The notes under the pieces are model-generated. The model worked only from the letters and a program-made list of their open reading frames with translations. It searched no databases and was not told the origin of the DNA. The translations under genes were made by a program, and so were the position numbers. DNA of 64,000 nt from Methanimicrococcus blatticola (GTDB lineage: Archaea; Halobacteriota; Methanosarcinia; Methanosarcinales; Methanosarcinaceae): contig NZ_SNYS01000005.1 in assembly GCF_004363215.1 (NCBI RefSeq), positions 62,001 through 126,000 on the forward strand, read 5' to 3'. Below, piece after piece: positions 45,175-54,187 of this stretch. Position 1 is the stretch's first letter. Each line of letters starts with the position of its first letter.

Positions 45175-47148
45175 ATGCAAAATACTATAAAGATTTCAGA
45201 TGGACAAATACCTGCAAATTTAGAAGGAATTGTTCGAAATCTACCTCTCCGGAAAACTGAAGCGTTATTACCCGTTTATGAGGCTGTTGTTAATTCAATT
45301 CAGGCTATTGATGAAAGAAAAGATTTGGAGATGGCAGATGGAAACATTTCTGTAATAATTAATAGGGGATTGCATAAAAATTTGAATGGTGAAAAAGACG
45401 ATACAATTGTAGGTTTTGAAATTCGAGATAATGGATGCGGTTTCGATGAAATAAATTATCAATCTTTTTTAAATTTGCACAGTCCTCATAAATGGGAAAT
45501 TGGAGGAAAAGGCATTGGACGATTTACTTGGCTAAAAGTATTTGAAAAGGTTGAGATTGAAAGTGTTTTTTTAGAAAAAGGTCAAAAATTTAAAAGAATA
45601 ATTACATTTACAACAAAAGGAATTGTTGGTCAGGAACCAGTAAAAACAGAAGAGGATATCCAAACTTGTGTGAAACTAATTGGATTTAAAAATGAATATA
45701 GACAGCAAGAAAGTGCATTTCGAACAACTGAAAAAATTGCACAACGCATATTAGAGCACTGTTTGTCTTATTACGTTGGAGATAATTATCCACATATTCA
45801 TACAATTAGCGAAGAAGTTTCAAAAGATTTAACATCCATGTTTAATGAATTAAAAAATGGGATCAGAGAAGAAAATTTTAAACTGGCAAATATTGATTTT
45901 AAACTAATTCATGTAATTATGTTTAATACAGTTCAAGATTTGAATAAATCAATATTATGCGCACACAATAGAGCAGTTTCATCTCATAAAATTGATTTTT
46001 TAGAAAAGACATCATTGTCTTTTGCAGGTAAAAAATGTTATTATTCGGCATATATTTTAAGTGATTATTTAGATGAGAATGTTGAGTCTGATAGATTGAA
46101 TTTTAGAATACCTTCAATACGTGATTTAGACACGGAAACATTCCCAGTTACAAGAGAGATGATTTTAAAAGAGGTTGAAAAACATTCTCGTCTTCACTTA
46201 AAAGAATATACAGAACAAGCTGAAAAAACTAAAAAAGATAAATTAAACCAATATTTTTTGCAGAATCCTCATTTCAAATTTGTATACAAATATTACTCAA
46301 AAGAAATACTTGATGAAATAAATCCGGAATCATCCGAAGAAAAAATTAATGACGTTTTATACAAGTATAAAGGAAAAGCTGAATACGAGAAGAGAAAAGA
46401 AGTTGAAAAGATACTTAAAACAAATAAACGTGAAGTTTTAAAGCAAAAAAACGAGGAGATTTTTAAACAATTGGATGAGCTACAAAAGGACAACTTAACC
46501 AGTTATGTTATTCATCGTAAATTGATCCTCGATTTATTTGAAAAATCATTAGAATTAAATGATGATGGCAAATATCCTTTTGAAAGAGAAATACACGATA
46601 TAATATTCCCTCGGAAAACAGATTCTGAAAAAATAGATTATGATGATCATAATTTATGGTTAATTGATGAATCTCTTACATTCCATAGTTATGCTGCTTC
46701 AGATATGAAATTAAAGAATATATCCGATTCAGACAGCGATAATCGACCAGATGTAATAATTTTTTCAGAAGTTAACGAAAATAATTCAAATATTTGCAAT
46801 TCGGTTTCAATAATTGAACTAAAGAGATCACAAACAGATGATAGAGATATTGTTAATCAATTATACACCTATATTGAAAATATTCAAAACTGCACAATAA
46901 AAAGAGAAAATGGAAGGGACATCAAAACAACTGATTCTACAAAATTTTTCTGTTATGCTCTTTGTGATCCGGATGATAAAATAAAACAAACATTGAAAAG
47001 ACATAAATTTAAAGAAATGTACAATGGGGCAGGATATTATTTATTCCACGAAGATTACAATGCATACATGGAAGTCTTATCTTATGATTGGATAAGTGTA
47101 AACGCAAAACAAAGATTGAAAATTTACTTTGAGAAATTGGGAATATAA
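45175..47148 (+). CDS. GHKL ATPase with putative C-terminal PD-(D/E)xK nuclease domain
   Basis: 657 residues from the ATG at 45175, which has AAAGGAA upstream; an ATG at 45133 would add 14 residues. N-terminal GHKL (Hsp90/MutL/histidine kinase-like) ATP site: EAVVNSIQAID (N box, about 36-46), DNGCGF (about 86) and GGKGIGRF (G2, about 110). A middle Lys-rich helical part follows. At the C-terminus RPDVIIF and SIIELKRSQTDDRD (about 540-555) fit a D...E-x-K nuclease core. An own TATA-like TTTATAAAAG lies at about 45103. Known related GHKL proteins occur in defence loci; here function is inferred from context. Confidence 0.75.
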   Translation: MQNTIKISDGQIPANLEGIVRNLPLRKTEALLPVYEAVVNSIQAIDERKDLEMADGNISVIINRGLHKNLNGEKDDTIVGFEIRDNGCGFDEINYQSFLNLHSPHKWEIGGKGIGRFTWLKVFEKVEIESVFLEKGQKFKRIITFTTKGIVGQEPVKTEEDIQTCVKLIGFKNEYRQQESAFRTTEKIAQRILEHCLSYYVGDNYPHIHTISEEVSKDLTSMFNELKNGIREENFKLANIDFKLIHVIMFNTVQDLNKSILCAHNRAVSSHKIDFLEKTSLSFAGKKCYYSAYILSDYLDENVESDRLNFRIPSIRDLDTETFPVTREMILKEVEKHSRLHLKEYTEQAEKTKKDKLNQYFLQNPHFKFVYKYYSKEILDEINPESSEEKINDVLYKYKGKAEYEKRKEVEKILKTNKREVLKQKNEEIFKQLDELQKDNLTSYVIHRKLILDLFEKSLELNDDGKYPFEREIHDIIFPRKTDSEKIDYDDHNLWLIDESLTFHSYAASDMKLKNISDSDSDNRPDVIIFSEVNENNSNICNSVSIIELKRSQTDDRDIVNQLYTYIENIQNCTIKRENGRDIKTTDSTKFFCYALCDPDDKIKQTLKRHKFKEMYNGAGYYLFHEDYNAYMEVLSYDWISVNAKQRLKIYFEKLGI

Positions 47149-47161
47149 TTTATAGAAAGTA

Positions 47162-47983
47162 TCAATTCAATAAACTTAACAGCCACAATAATCCCAAAAT
47201 AATCGGCTGATGCCCCAAATAAATCAAAAGAGAATGCCTCCCAATCCAAGAAATCCCCTTCAAAACCGGAGGCTCATTTTTCAAAAAAGACAATAATCCT
47301 CGCCGTTCTCCTTTCGGATATAACCATGCCCCCGCAGCAACCCCGATCAAAACAACCCCGAACCAAGGAAACAGCGGCTCATAATCCAACGCATAAAACC
47401 CGTAAGGATGAATTCCCAAAGGAACTGTCCAAATCGGCCCGCTCATTTTTTCAACAATCTTTGAAGCCAAAATCACCGCGATTCCGAAAATAAACGGGAG
47501 AAGCCATGCCGACTTTTCTTTATATTTTCCCGAAATTTGCGCCTCTTTTGTAAAACTTAACAGAAAAGGCACGGCGAGAATTGTTGAAATTCCGATCAAA
47601 TGAAGAACGCCGAAAAGAATCGCGCCGTCATGCGGATAAATCCAAGTAACCGCCGTGATGATCAATCCGACGGCAAAAATGAAGGTGCCTCTTTTGATGA
47701 GTTTTTTCGTTAAAGTTTCGGCATCTTTTGTTTTGGATGCGGAAAGAGCAAGCGAAACGCCGGCGATGAAAATGAACATGATTGTGATGGGAAAACCGTA
47801 GAGCTGCTGCGGCCAAAACCAAGCGGGCATTTCCCGAATTCCGAAATATTCGAGGTCGAAAAGGAAATGATAAATGACCATGAGAAAGACGGCGATTCCC
47901 CGGAAAACGTCGAGTTCGTAGAATCTGGGCGAAGAGGCGGATGAAGACACAGTTGAATTTTTGGAGATTGGGAGGATGTTCAC
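47162..47983 (-). CDS. DUF1624 family membrane protein (acyltransferase-like)
   Basis: 273 residues, GTG start. About seven hydrophobic helices. The opening YELDVFRGIAVFLMVIYHFLFDLEYF is the DUF1624 signature, and the ending GRHSLLIYLGHQPIILG is typical of this heparan-alpha-glucosaminide N-acetyltransferase-like family. Substrate unknown. It is convergent with the GHKL gene, whose stop lies 13 bp away, and so probably bounds the cluster. Confidence 0.85.
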   Translation of the reverse strand: MNILPISKNSTVSSSASSPRFYELDVFRGIAVFLMVIYHFLFDLEYFGIREMPAWFWPQQLYGFPITIMFIFIAGVSLALSASKTKDAETLTKKLIKRGTFIFAVGLIITAVTWIYPHDGAILFGVLHLIGISTILAVPFLLSFTKEAQISGKYKEKSAWLLPFIFGIAVILASKIVEKMSGPIWTVPLGIHPYGFYALDYEPLFPWFGVVLIGVAAGAWLYPKGERRGLLSFLKNEPPVLKGISWIGRHSLLIYLGHQPIILGLLWLLSLLN

Positions 47984-48160
47984 GATTGCAAATCCGATTG
48001 AAATATTACGATTGAAATTCTATATGTGATATTATTTTTGATATTATATATCTTGTTTTTTTGATTGAATTAAAATTTAAAAACATATTTGAATGAAGAC
48101 ATCTAAGATTAAGCACTTGAAATTCACCGAAAATAAAATTAAAAAATAAAAGAGAAAACA

Positions 48161-49198
48161 ATGTCGGAAAAGTCAAAAAAGCTTCAAATCAAAAACAGTA
48201 CGGCAGAATTTTTAATTTTCACATCACAGTCCGGCAGCGGAGCGATTGAAGTTCGTGTTGAAGATGAAACGGTTTGGCTTTCTCAAAAATTGATGGCGGA
48301 ATTATTTGAAGTTGAAACTCACACAATTAATGAACATCTGAAAAATATCTACAAAACAGAAGAACTGAATGAAGAGGCAACTATTCGGAATTTCCGAATA
48401 GTTCAAAATGAAAACGGTCGAGCCGTTTCAAGAGCAATCAAATTCTACAATTTAGATGTAATCATCGCTGTCGGCTTCAAAGTCAACAATACCCGTGCCG
48501 TTCAATTCCGCCAATGGGCAATTACAATTCTTCGAGATTATTCACTCAAGGGATATGTCTTGGACAAAGAACGCATGAAAAACGGCAGTTTCCTAAACGA
48601 AAACTATTATGACCAACTTCTGGAAGAGATCCGCGAAATCAGAGCAAGCGAACGCCGCTTTTACCAAAAAATCACGGATATTTACGCAACGGCTATGGAT
48701 TATAATCCGGATGCACCGACAACGAAGACCTTTTTCGCAGCCGTTCAAAATAAACTTCATTATGCTGTTCACAGTCAAACCGCGGCCGAGCTCATTATGA
48801 ACCGGGCTGACAGCGAAAAAGAACACATGGGATTATCGACTTGGAAAAATGCGCCCGACGGAAAAATAATTCGCAGTGACGTAACTGTCGCAAAAAATTA
48901 TCTGACCGCCTGCGAATCTAAAGAAATGAACCAAATTGTTTCCATGTATTTGGATTATGCCGAGCTGCAGGCCAAAAAGAAGATCCCGATGACAATGCAA
49001 GATTGGGCGGAAAAGTTGAACGCTTTCCTTCAATTCAACGAACAGGAAATTTTAGAAGACAGCGGCAAAGTCACCGCCGAAATCGCTCGCGCTTTTGCAG
49101 AAAGTGAATTTGAAAAATATCGTATTATTCAGGATCGTGAGTATGAAAGCGATTTCGACCGAATGGTTAGAGAAGCGGGCGAGAATTATTTAGTTTGA
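48161..49198 (+). CDS. RhuM family protein
   Basis: 345 residues. RhuM (virulence-associated) family: VRVEDETVWLSQKLMAELFEV, HTINEHLKNIYKTEEL, and IKFYNLDVIIAVGFKVNNTRAVQFRQWA, then an extended C-terminal helical half. The family is often found near mobile or defence genes, function unclear. It lies between the DUF1624 gene and the corrin cluster and is transcribed away from both; the 177-bp gap upstream shows a purine-rich leader ending AAAGAGAAAACA before the ATG. Confidence 0.9.
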   Translation: MSEKSKKLQIKNSTAEFLIFTSQSGSGAIEVRVEDETVWLSQKLMAELFEVETHTINEHLKNIYKTEELNEEATIRNFRIVQNENGRAVSRAIKFYNLDVIIAVGFKVNNTRAVQFRQWAITILRDYSLKGYVLDKERMKNGSFLNENYYDQLLEEIREIRASERRFYQKITDIYATAMDYNPDAPTTKTFFAAVQNKLHYAVHSQTAAELIMNRADSEKEHMGLSTWKNAPDGKIIRSDVTVAKNYLTACESKEMNQIVSMYLDYAELQAKKKIPMTMQDWAEKLNAFLQFNEQEILEDSGKVTAEIARAFAESEFEKYRIIQDREYESDFDRMVREAGENYLV

Positions 49199-49266
49199 AC
49201 CATAATTTAAACTCAATTAATTTTATACTTTGATAACCGAAGAAACTTGAATATTTCTAACATGAT

Positions 49267-49860
49267 TTATTTCAAAACAATCATCAGCCCATACAAATCC
49301 GACTCAGGCTTCGGCGGATTCAAAACATCCCCCTTCAAAATCTTTTCTTCAGGATAACCTAATTCTTCCAAAGAATAAACATCCGCTTTAACAGAAAATT
49401 CCTTCAAAACCTCACAAACCTCACTCGCCCCGAACTTCTCATCCGGCAGCAAAAACACATTCTTCCCGAGCCGAATTTCACGAATCAATTCATCCTTGGC
49501 GGAATCAATTTCTTTTCTTCCGTGCGCCGTCACGCATGAAAAATTCGTCAGATTTACTTTCAAACGGGCGCAGGCTACTTGAAATGAAGAGATTCCGGGA
49601 ATCACAATATCATTATCAGTTGCAAATTTACCGAGTCCCGAAAACATCGGATCGCCGGTTGACAAAATGACGGCGTCAGCCGGCAGAAAATGAATATTTT
49701 TGTAATCTTTGATTGTATCAATCGGCGTATTTTCCGGGATGTAAGGCTTCGCCAATTCCAAAGCGCGGCCTGAGCCGTAAACGACTGATGCTTTTTGAAT
49801 CGCTTCAATTCCTTCCGCGGTCAGCATTTTAGGACCGACACCGACACCGACAACAATCAT
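49267..49860 (-). CDS. cbiE: Cobalt-precorrin-7 (C5)-methyltransferase CbiE
   Basis: 197 residues. SAM-dependent corrin methyltransferase fold: MIVVGVGVGPKMLTAEG at the start, LSTGDPMFSGLGKF in the middle, and VIPGISSFQVACARLKVNL. CbiE methylates C5 (and in fusions with CbiT C15/decarboxylation); here CbiT is a separate gene at the other end of the cluster. Last gene of the minus-strand corrin operon; overlaps the preceding small gene by 4 bp (ATGA). Confidence 0.9.
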   Translation of the reverse strand: MIVVGVGVGPKMLTAEGIEAIQKASVVYGSGRALELAKPYIPENTPIDTIKDYKNIHFLPADAVILSTGDPMFSGLGKFATDNDIVIPGISSFQVACARLKVNLTNFSCVTAHGRKEIDSAKDELIREIRLGKNVFLLPDEKFGASEVCEVLKEFSVKADVYSLEELGYPEEKILKGDVLNPPKPESDLYGLMIVLK

Positions 49861-50210
49861 TTATTTTCCTCGCCAGATTCATTTTCATGGGTTTCGTTTT
49901 CACGGATTTCATTTTCAGGATTTTCGTTTTCATCTGATTCATCTTCACTTGATTCGTCTTCATCAACTTTTTCCCAAATAATTTCAACTTCGTCCTCGAC
50001 TGTATCGTCTTCATCTTTATACTCATTTTCATTTCGAGCGTAAAAGATTGCAAAAGCAACGATCAACAAACCGCCGACGATTAAAACGAGCTGACCTCTT
50101 AAACTTAAGACATCGGTTGAACCGGAAAATAAAAGAAAAATGCCGAAAAACGTCGATATAAAACCCAATGCTGCAAGAATAAACGCCGGTATTGCTCTTT
50201 TCATATCCAT
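49857..50210 (-). CDS. Small membrane protein with acidic tail in the corrin operon
   Basis: 117 residues from the ATG coding MDMKRAIPAF (a TTG 30 bp upstream is a weaker start). Two hydrophobic helices (about 5-27, 40-58) and a long Glu/Asp/Asn-rich tail with repeats of the type DESDENEN. No known family. It overlaps cbiE by 4 bp, so its synthesis is tied to corrin enzymes, though a function there is not evident. Confidence 0.6.
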   Translation of the reverse strand: MDMKRAIPAFILAALGFISTFFGIFLLFSGSTDVLSLRGQLVLIVGGLLIVAFAIFYARNENEYKDEDDTVEDEVEIIWEKVDEDESSEDESDENENPENEIRENETHENESGEENK

Positions 50211-50236
50211 AATAATCACTCGGTTCATAACACGTT

Positions 50237-50437
50237 TCAAGCATTTTTATTTGTTTCCTCTCGCCCGTAAATACAGAGAGGAGCAATCAATAATACGCCG
50301 ACAATCATCCAAAAGAATTGATTATAAGAAGTTGAGATTGAATTGATGTCAGCTGTTGACAATAAAATATAACCGTTCCAAATGATCAGAATAAAGCCGA
50401 CAACGGCAAGAAATTGCAATATTCTTAAGGGATCCAT
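50237..50437 (-). CDS. Small two-helix membrane protein in the corrin operon
   Basis: 66 residues from the ATG coding MDPLRILQF, 9 bp after an overlapping GTG. Two hydrophobic helices (about 4-26, 38-60). It follows directly on cbiD and precedes the acidic-tail membrane protein; both together may form a small membrane unit. Function unknown. Confidence 0.5.
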   Translation of the reverse strand: MDPLRILQFLAVVGFILIIWNGYILLSTADINSISTSYNQFFWMIVGVLLIAPLCIYGREETNKNA

Positions 50438-50446
50438 GAAAATCAC

Positions 50447-51571
50447 TCAATTTTTCATCAAATAATCAAATTCGCCCTTGCTGTCCATCAAAACAAGACC
50501 TTCTCGATCAATGACAACAATGCGGGCGCCTTTTCCTTTTTTGACGCACATGTCAAACGCCTGCTTCAAAAGCGGATTCCCGGGATCTTTTTCAATCACT
50601 TCAACAACCGTTGCAAAACCGCTGTCTTTGAGCATATCGGGATTTCCCCACTTCAAAACAAGCCCCGGAAGACCGCAAACGACAATTTCTTCAGCGGAGA
50701 CGGCAGCGTCAATGCCTTCAGAAATCCGGCTGCCGACCATCACAATTTCATAGCCCGGAAAAAGCATGCTTGATGTCGCCATCCCCTGGCGGCCGGTTGT
50801 CAAAACCACTTTCTTGGCGTTTTGAATCAAAACATCTTTCATTTCACCGAGATGATCGTTCCACGGCTCAACGAAACCGGTGGTTCCGAGAATCGAAATG
50901 CCGCCGACAATTCCGATTTTTTCATTCAGCGTTTTTTTGCTGAGCGCGACGCCATCGGGAATGTAAATGCTGACAATGATTGCGGATTCTTTTTTCACGC
51001 AAATTTCATTGAATAAACCGACTTCCTGAAGCGCTTCTTTGACAGATTCGCGAATCTGAGCCAACGGTTTCGGGTTGATCGCATATTCGCCGACACGCGT
51101 CTCAAAGCCGGCGCGCTGAATAATTCCGACACCGATGCCGCCGGTAACAAAAATATTATCAACGGCTTTTGCTTTTTCCGCCGAAAATTCGGAATCCTTC
51201 GGATTTACTTTTTGGACTTTGGCGCAAAAAAGAACATCGCGCGTGATATCGGATTCGTGATCATTGTAAACTTTTCGAACGCCGGCATCGCCGTCTTTTG
51301 CGGATTCAACCGGCATCTCGGCACGCAAACCGATTGTTGTCGGAACCGAGATAATTGTTCCGTTTGAAAGCGTTTTGCCGAGTGACAGCGTTGCTGCTTT
51401 GGCGGCGGCGGCGGCCGTTGTTCCCGTCGTGAAGCCGCGCTTTAAGAAAGATCCGTCGCTTAAAACAACAATTAACCCGCGGCTGACCAAATCTTCGACT
51501 TCCGCTCTCGGAAGCGTTGATTTTGCAAGCCATTCTTCGGGAATTTCAAAATCGTTGACGGGATCTTTCAT
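50447..51571 (-). CDS. cbiD: Cobalt-precorrin-5B (C1)-methyltransferase CbiD
   Basis: 374 residues. CbiD methylates C1 of cobalt-precorrin-5B with SAM. The family mark [18 protein letters not shown] lies near residues 42-60; later [17 protein letters not shown] and [24 protein letters not shown] support it. Normal length. Middle of the minus-strand operon. Confidence 0.95.
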   Translation of the reverse strand: MKDPVNDFEIPEEWLAKSTLPRAEVEDLVSRGLIVVLSDGSFLKRGFTTGTTAAAAAKAATLSLGKTLSNGTIISVPTTIGLRAEMPVESAKDGDAGVRKVYNDHESDITRDVLFCAKVQKVNPKDSEFSAEKAKAVDNIFVTGGIGVGIIQRAGFETRVGEYAINPKPLAQIRESVKEALQEVGLFNEICVKKESAIIVSIYIPDGVALSKKTLNEKIGIVGGISILGTTGFVEPWNDHLGEMKDVLIQNAKKVVLTTGRQGMATSSMLFPGYEIVMVGSRISEGIDAAVSAEEIVVCGLPGLVLKWGNPDMLKDSGFATVVEVIEKDPGNPLLKQAFDMCVKKGKGARIVVIDREGLVLMDSKGEFDYLMKN

Positions 51572-51649
51572 AATAATCGCACGACTCTTAAATTATTTTA
51601 ACAAATTATTAAATAATCTTAAAAATAAAAAAGTGAAGTAAACCGGAGT

Positions 51650-52366
51650 TTACTGTTTCTTCTTTTCATTGGCAATCGCAATGATTTCATTGACACAGGC
51701 AACCGCCATCGGCGTTCCGCCGCGAGTTCCGACGCAAGTAATCGACGGAATGGGAATTTCCATGTCTCTGACAATTTCCTTAGACTCGGCGGCATTGACA
51801 AAACCGACCGGTGTCGCAACGATTAAAGCCGGTCTGAGACCGCGTTCAATGAGTCTTGAAACGGTAATTGCGGCAGAAGGAGCGTTGCCGATTGCAATAA
51901 TTGCGCCGTTTAATCTGTCGCGCGCTGCCAAATAACCGGCAGACGTTCTTGTGATGCCGTATTTTTTGGCGATTTCAGCGTCTTTGTCTCCATCCAAAAC
52001 ACAAATGATTTCGGAATCGTGGCCGATCTTGGTAATGCCGGCTTTCACCATGCTGATGTCGGTAAAAATCGGCGCGCCTTTTTCAATTGCAACGACTCCG
52101 GCTGCAATCGGATCATGACGGAATTCCATGATGTCGGCAACGGAAATGTCGCCGGTTGCCACAGCGCAGCGCTGACGGATCCGGTCTTCAGGCGTTTTGT
52201 TGCCGACCACGCCTTCAATGTACGTGCGGCTTTTCATGTAAATGGTTTTAGCTTCATCCGTTCCCGCGCCGAAATCTTTGCAGGAATCTGCAAAAGCCTG
52301 ATCAATCTCAATCGTTACAACGGCCAACTCGTCTAAAGTACCGTAGTTTTTATTTGCATCTGTCAT
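51650..52366 (-). CDS. cbiC: Cobalt-precorrin-8 methylmutase CbiC
   Basis: 238 residues. CbiC moves the methyl group from C11 to C12, giving hydrogenobyrinate-type product. Seen: GTDEAKTIYMKSRTYIEG (N-terminal extra), QRCAVATGDISVADIMEF, NAPSAAITVSRLIERGLRPALIV with GTPVGFVNAAESKE, and RGGTPMAVACVNE. The catalytic His of the family is represented by HDPIAAGV-type context near residue 84. N-terminal 45 residues are longer than typical. Confidence 0.93.
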   Translation of the reverse strand: MTDANKNYGTLDELAVVTIEIDQAFADSCKDFGAGTDEAKTIYMKSRTYIEGVVGNKTPEDRIRQRCAVATGDISVADIMEFRHDPIAAGVVAIEKGAPIFTDISMVKAGITKIGHDSEIICVLDGDKDAEIAKKYGITRTSAGYLAARDRLNGAIIAIGNAPSAAITVSRLIERGLRPALIVATPVGFVNAAESKEIVRDMEIPIPSITCVGTRGGTPMAVACVNEIIAIANEKKKQ

Positions 52367-52431
52367 AATTTGCCCCGTGTTTTACTCTGTTAATTATTGA
52401 TAATAATTATTGATAAGTTTAATCTCACGGC

Positions 52432-53214
52432 TCAGTATTCATACTTTCGGTGGTAACCGCGCGGCGTGATAATTCTGTCACCGTTGGGACTGTTCCAAAT
52501 ACGTGAGTCGCTGTTGCAGACAAGAATCGCCGTTCTCATGTCCACCCAATCATTGTATTTCAAAACTTCACCAAGCGTTGTCACGATATATTCCTGTTCG
52601 TCACCGCGAAGCGCGTTCTTCACCAAACCAACCGGAACGGAATCGTCACGGTTTTTGCGGATAATTTCAATCGCGCGCTCAAAATTGGATGTTCTTTGGC
52701 GGCTCTTGGGGTTGTAAAGAGAAATAATAAAGTCCGCACCGGCTGCAGCGGCGAGTCTCTTTTCAATCACTTCCCACGGCGTGAGCAAATCGCTTAAACT
52801 GATTGTTGCCGCGTCAACGACAACGGGCGCGCCGAGAACGCTGGCCGCTGCAAGCATCGCCGTGACGCCCGGAACGACTTCAATGTCGACATCCAAATTG
52901 TTGCTCTCGGCAACCTCAATCACAATGCCTGCCATGCCGTAAACGTTCGCGTCGCCGCCGCTGACCATAACAGCGACATGGTTTTCTGCAAGCTTCACCG
53001 CTTCTTTGGCGCGGTCTACTTCTTTGCCCATGCTGCTGCGGTAAATATTCTGCGTCGTCAGCAAATCTTCAATCTGATCCAAATACGTGTCATTTCCGAG
53101 AACATAATCGGCATTTAAAATAACGTCTCTCGCATGCACTGTCAATTGCTCGACCGAACCCGGACCGATTCCGACAATGTATAACTTTCCTTTCTTTTCA
53201 TTCTGCAACGGCAA
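52432..53214 (-). CDS. cbiH: Cobalt-precorrin-3B C17-methyltransferase CbiH
   Basis: 260 residues. KLYIVGIGPGSVEQLTVHARDVI, VMVSGGDANVYGMAGIV and VVPGVTAMLAAASVLGAPV are typical; the C-terminal half holds ADFIISLYNPKSRQR. CbiH methylates C17 with ring contraction. It overlaps the CbiG C-terminal gene by 17 bp. Confidence 0.95.
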   Translation of the reverse strand: MPLQNEKKGKLYIVGIGPGSVEQLTVHARDVILNADYVLGNDTYLDQIEDLLTTQNIYRSSMGKEVDRAKEAVKLAENHVAVMVSGGDANVYGMAGIVIEVAESNNLDVDIEVVPGVTAMLAAASVLGAPVVVDAATISLSDLLTPWEVIEKRLAAAAGADFIISLYNPKSRQRTSNFERAIEIIRKNRDDSVPVGLVKNALRGDEQEYIVTTLGEVLKYNDWVDMRTAILVCNSDSRIWNSPNGDRIITPRGYHRKYEY

Positions 53215-53551
53215 TTGTAACTCTCCCGTAAACTTTTTTCTTTGAAATTAATTTTTTATGATTTGATAAAGCTAAAGCGGCGGGCTCAGCCACGCCTTTG
53301 AGACCGAATCTTCCGGCCTGCGATTCCGACTCGGGATTCGTTTCATTCAAAACATCATCCGGCAAAAACCGGATTTCTTTTCCCATTGATTGAATCGCTT
53401 GAATCAATCCTTCCTCATCCGCTTTCAGCGTCGAAGAAGCAAACCGGTCAATGTCTGACAAAGACAAATTCAAATCGGACAGCATCAAATTGACAGCGTC
53501 AAGAACTTCCTGCGCTGTTACACCGCGGCGGGCACCGATTCCGACAATCAT
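53198..53551 (-). CDS. cbiG: CbiG C-terminal-domain protein (split CbiG)
   Basis: 117 residues from the ATG coding MIVGIGARRGVTAQEV; frames upstream to 53620 exist but add no conserved sequence. This is the C-terminal domain of CbiG (CobE-like). Typical elements: ASSTLKADEEGLIQA, GVAEPAALALS. In many organisms it is fused to the N-terminal domain, which here is a separate gene 40 bp upstream. The split is clean, with each part having its own start. Confidence 0.85.
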   Translation of the reverse strand: MIVGIGARRGVTAQEVLDAVNLMLSDLNLSLSDIDRFASSTLKADEEGLIQAIQSMGKEIRFLPDDVLNETNPESESQAGRFGLKGVAEPAALALSNHKKLISKKKVYGRVTIAVAE

Positions 53552-53591
53552 TTCATCACACACGATATTCACTGATTTCGTATTATAATTT

Positions 53592-54161
53592 TCATTCTTT
53601 TTTGACCGCGTCAATTTCATCCAAAGTCGCTGTTGTCCCGTCTTTTCTCTTTACGAGAACAGAAACATTCTCATCGACCACAATGATTTTCGGGCCTTTC
53701 ACTTCCAAAACCTCGACTTCTTGGTCCAAAAGCGCGCAATTCACTTCAATCGTAGACTTGCGGTTTCGAACATCACACCCGAGTTTTTCTGCAATTCCTT
53801 CAACGGACGGTTTTTGATGGACCTCCGTTGCTGTCGTAATCACGGGAACCGCGCCGAGTTCGGCGATTCTGCGCGCGATCTCGTTGCCGCCGTGATGGCC
53901 GCCGAGAACGGGAATTGCGAAATTCAATCCGGAATCAACGACAATCAAAGCCGGATCTTCCCATTTGCTGCCGAGATACGGCGCGATTTCGCGAACGGCG
54001 ATTCCGCTTGCAAAAACCGCGACAACGGCGTTATAAACTGAAAAAATGTCTTTGAAAATAGCTTTTTCATACAAAACGACCTCCCCGTTCAGATGATCGG
54101 CCAATTTTTGAGCAACGTCTTTGTTCCGCTCAAACGTGACAACAGCAATTTTCAAATCCAT
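53592..54161 (-). CDS. cbiG: Cobalt-precorrin-5A hydrolase CbiG, N-terminal part
   Basis: 189 residues. IAVVTFERNKDVAQKLADHL, YNAVVAVFASGIAVREIAPYLGSKWEDPALIVVDSGLNFAIPVLGGHHGGNEIA is the canonical CbiG N-terminal/central domain; it opens the delta-lactone and releases acetaldehyde. The start ATG at 54159-54161 has GTGATT upstream; a TTG 6 bp earlier is unlikely. It follows the CbiF gene with a 27-bp gap. Confidence 0.9.
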   Translation of the reverse strand: MDLKIAVVTFERNKDVAQKLADHLNGEVVLYEKAIFKDIFSVYNAVVAVFASGIAVREIAPYLGSKWEDPALIVVDSGLNFAIPVLGGHHGGNEIARRIAELGAVPVITTATEVHQKPSVEGIAEKLGCDVRNRKSTIEVNCALLDQEVEVLEVKGPKIIVVDENVSVLVKRKDGTTATLDEIDAVKKE

Positions 54162-54187
54162 ATTCAATCACAAATCAGTCTATACTA

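Noticed and set aside
37653-47148. Prophage or integrative element holding the restriction cluster
   Set aside because: No integrase, attachment repeats or structural phage genes are visible.
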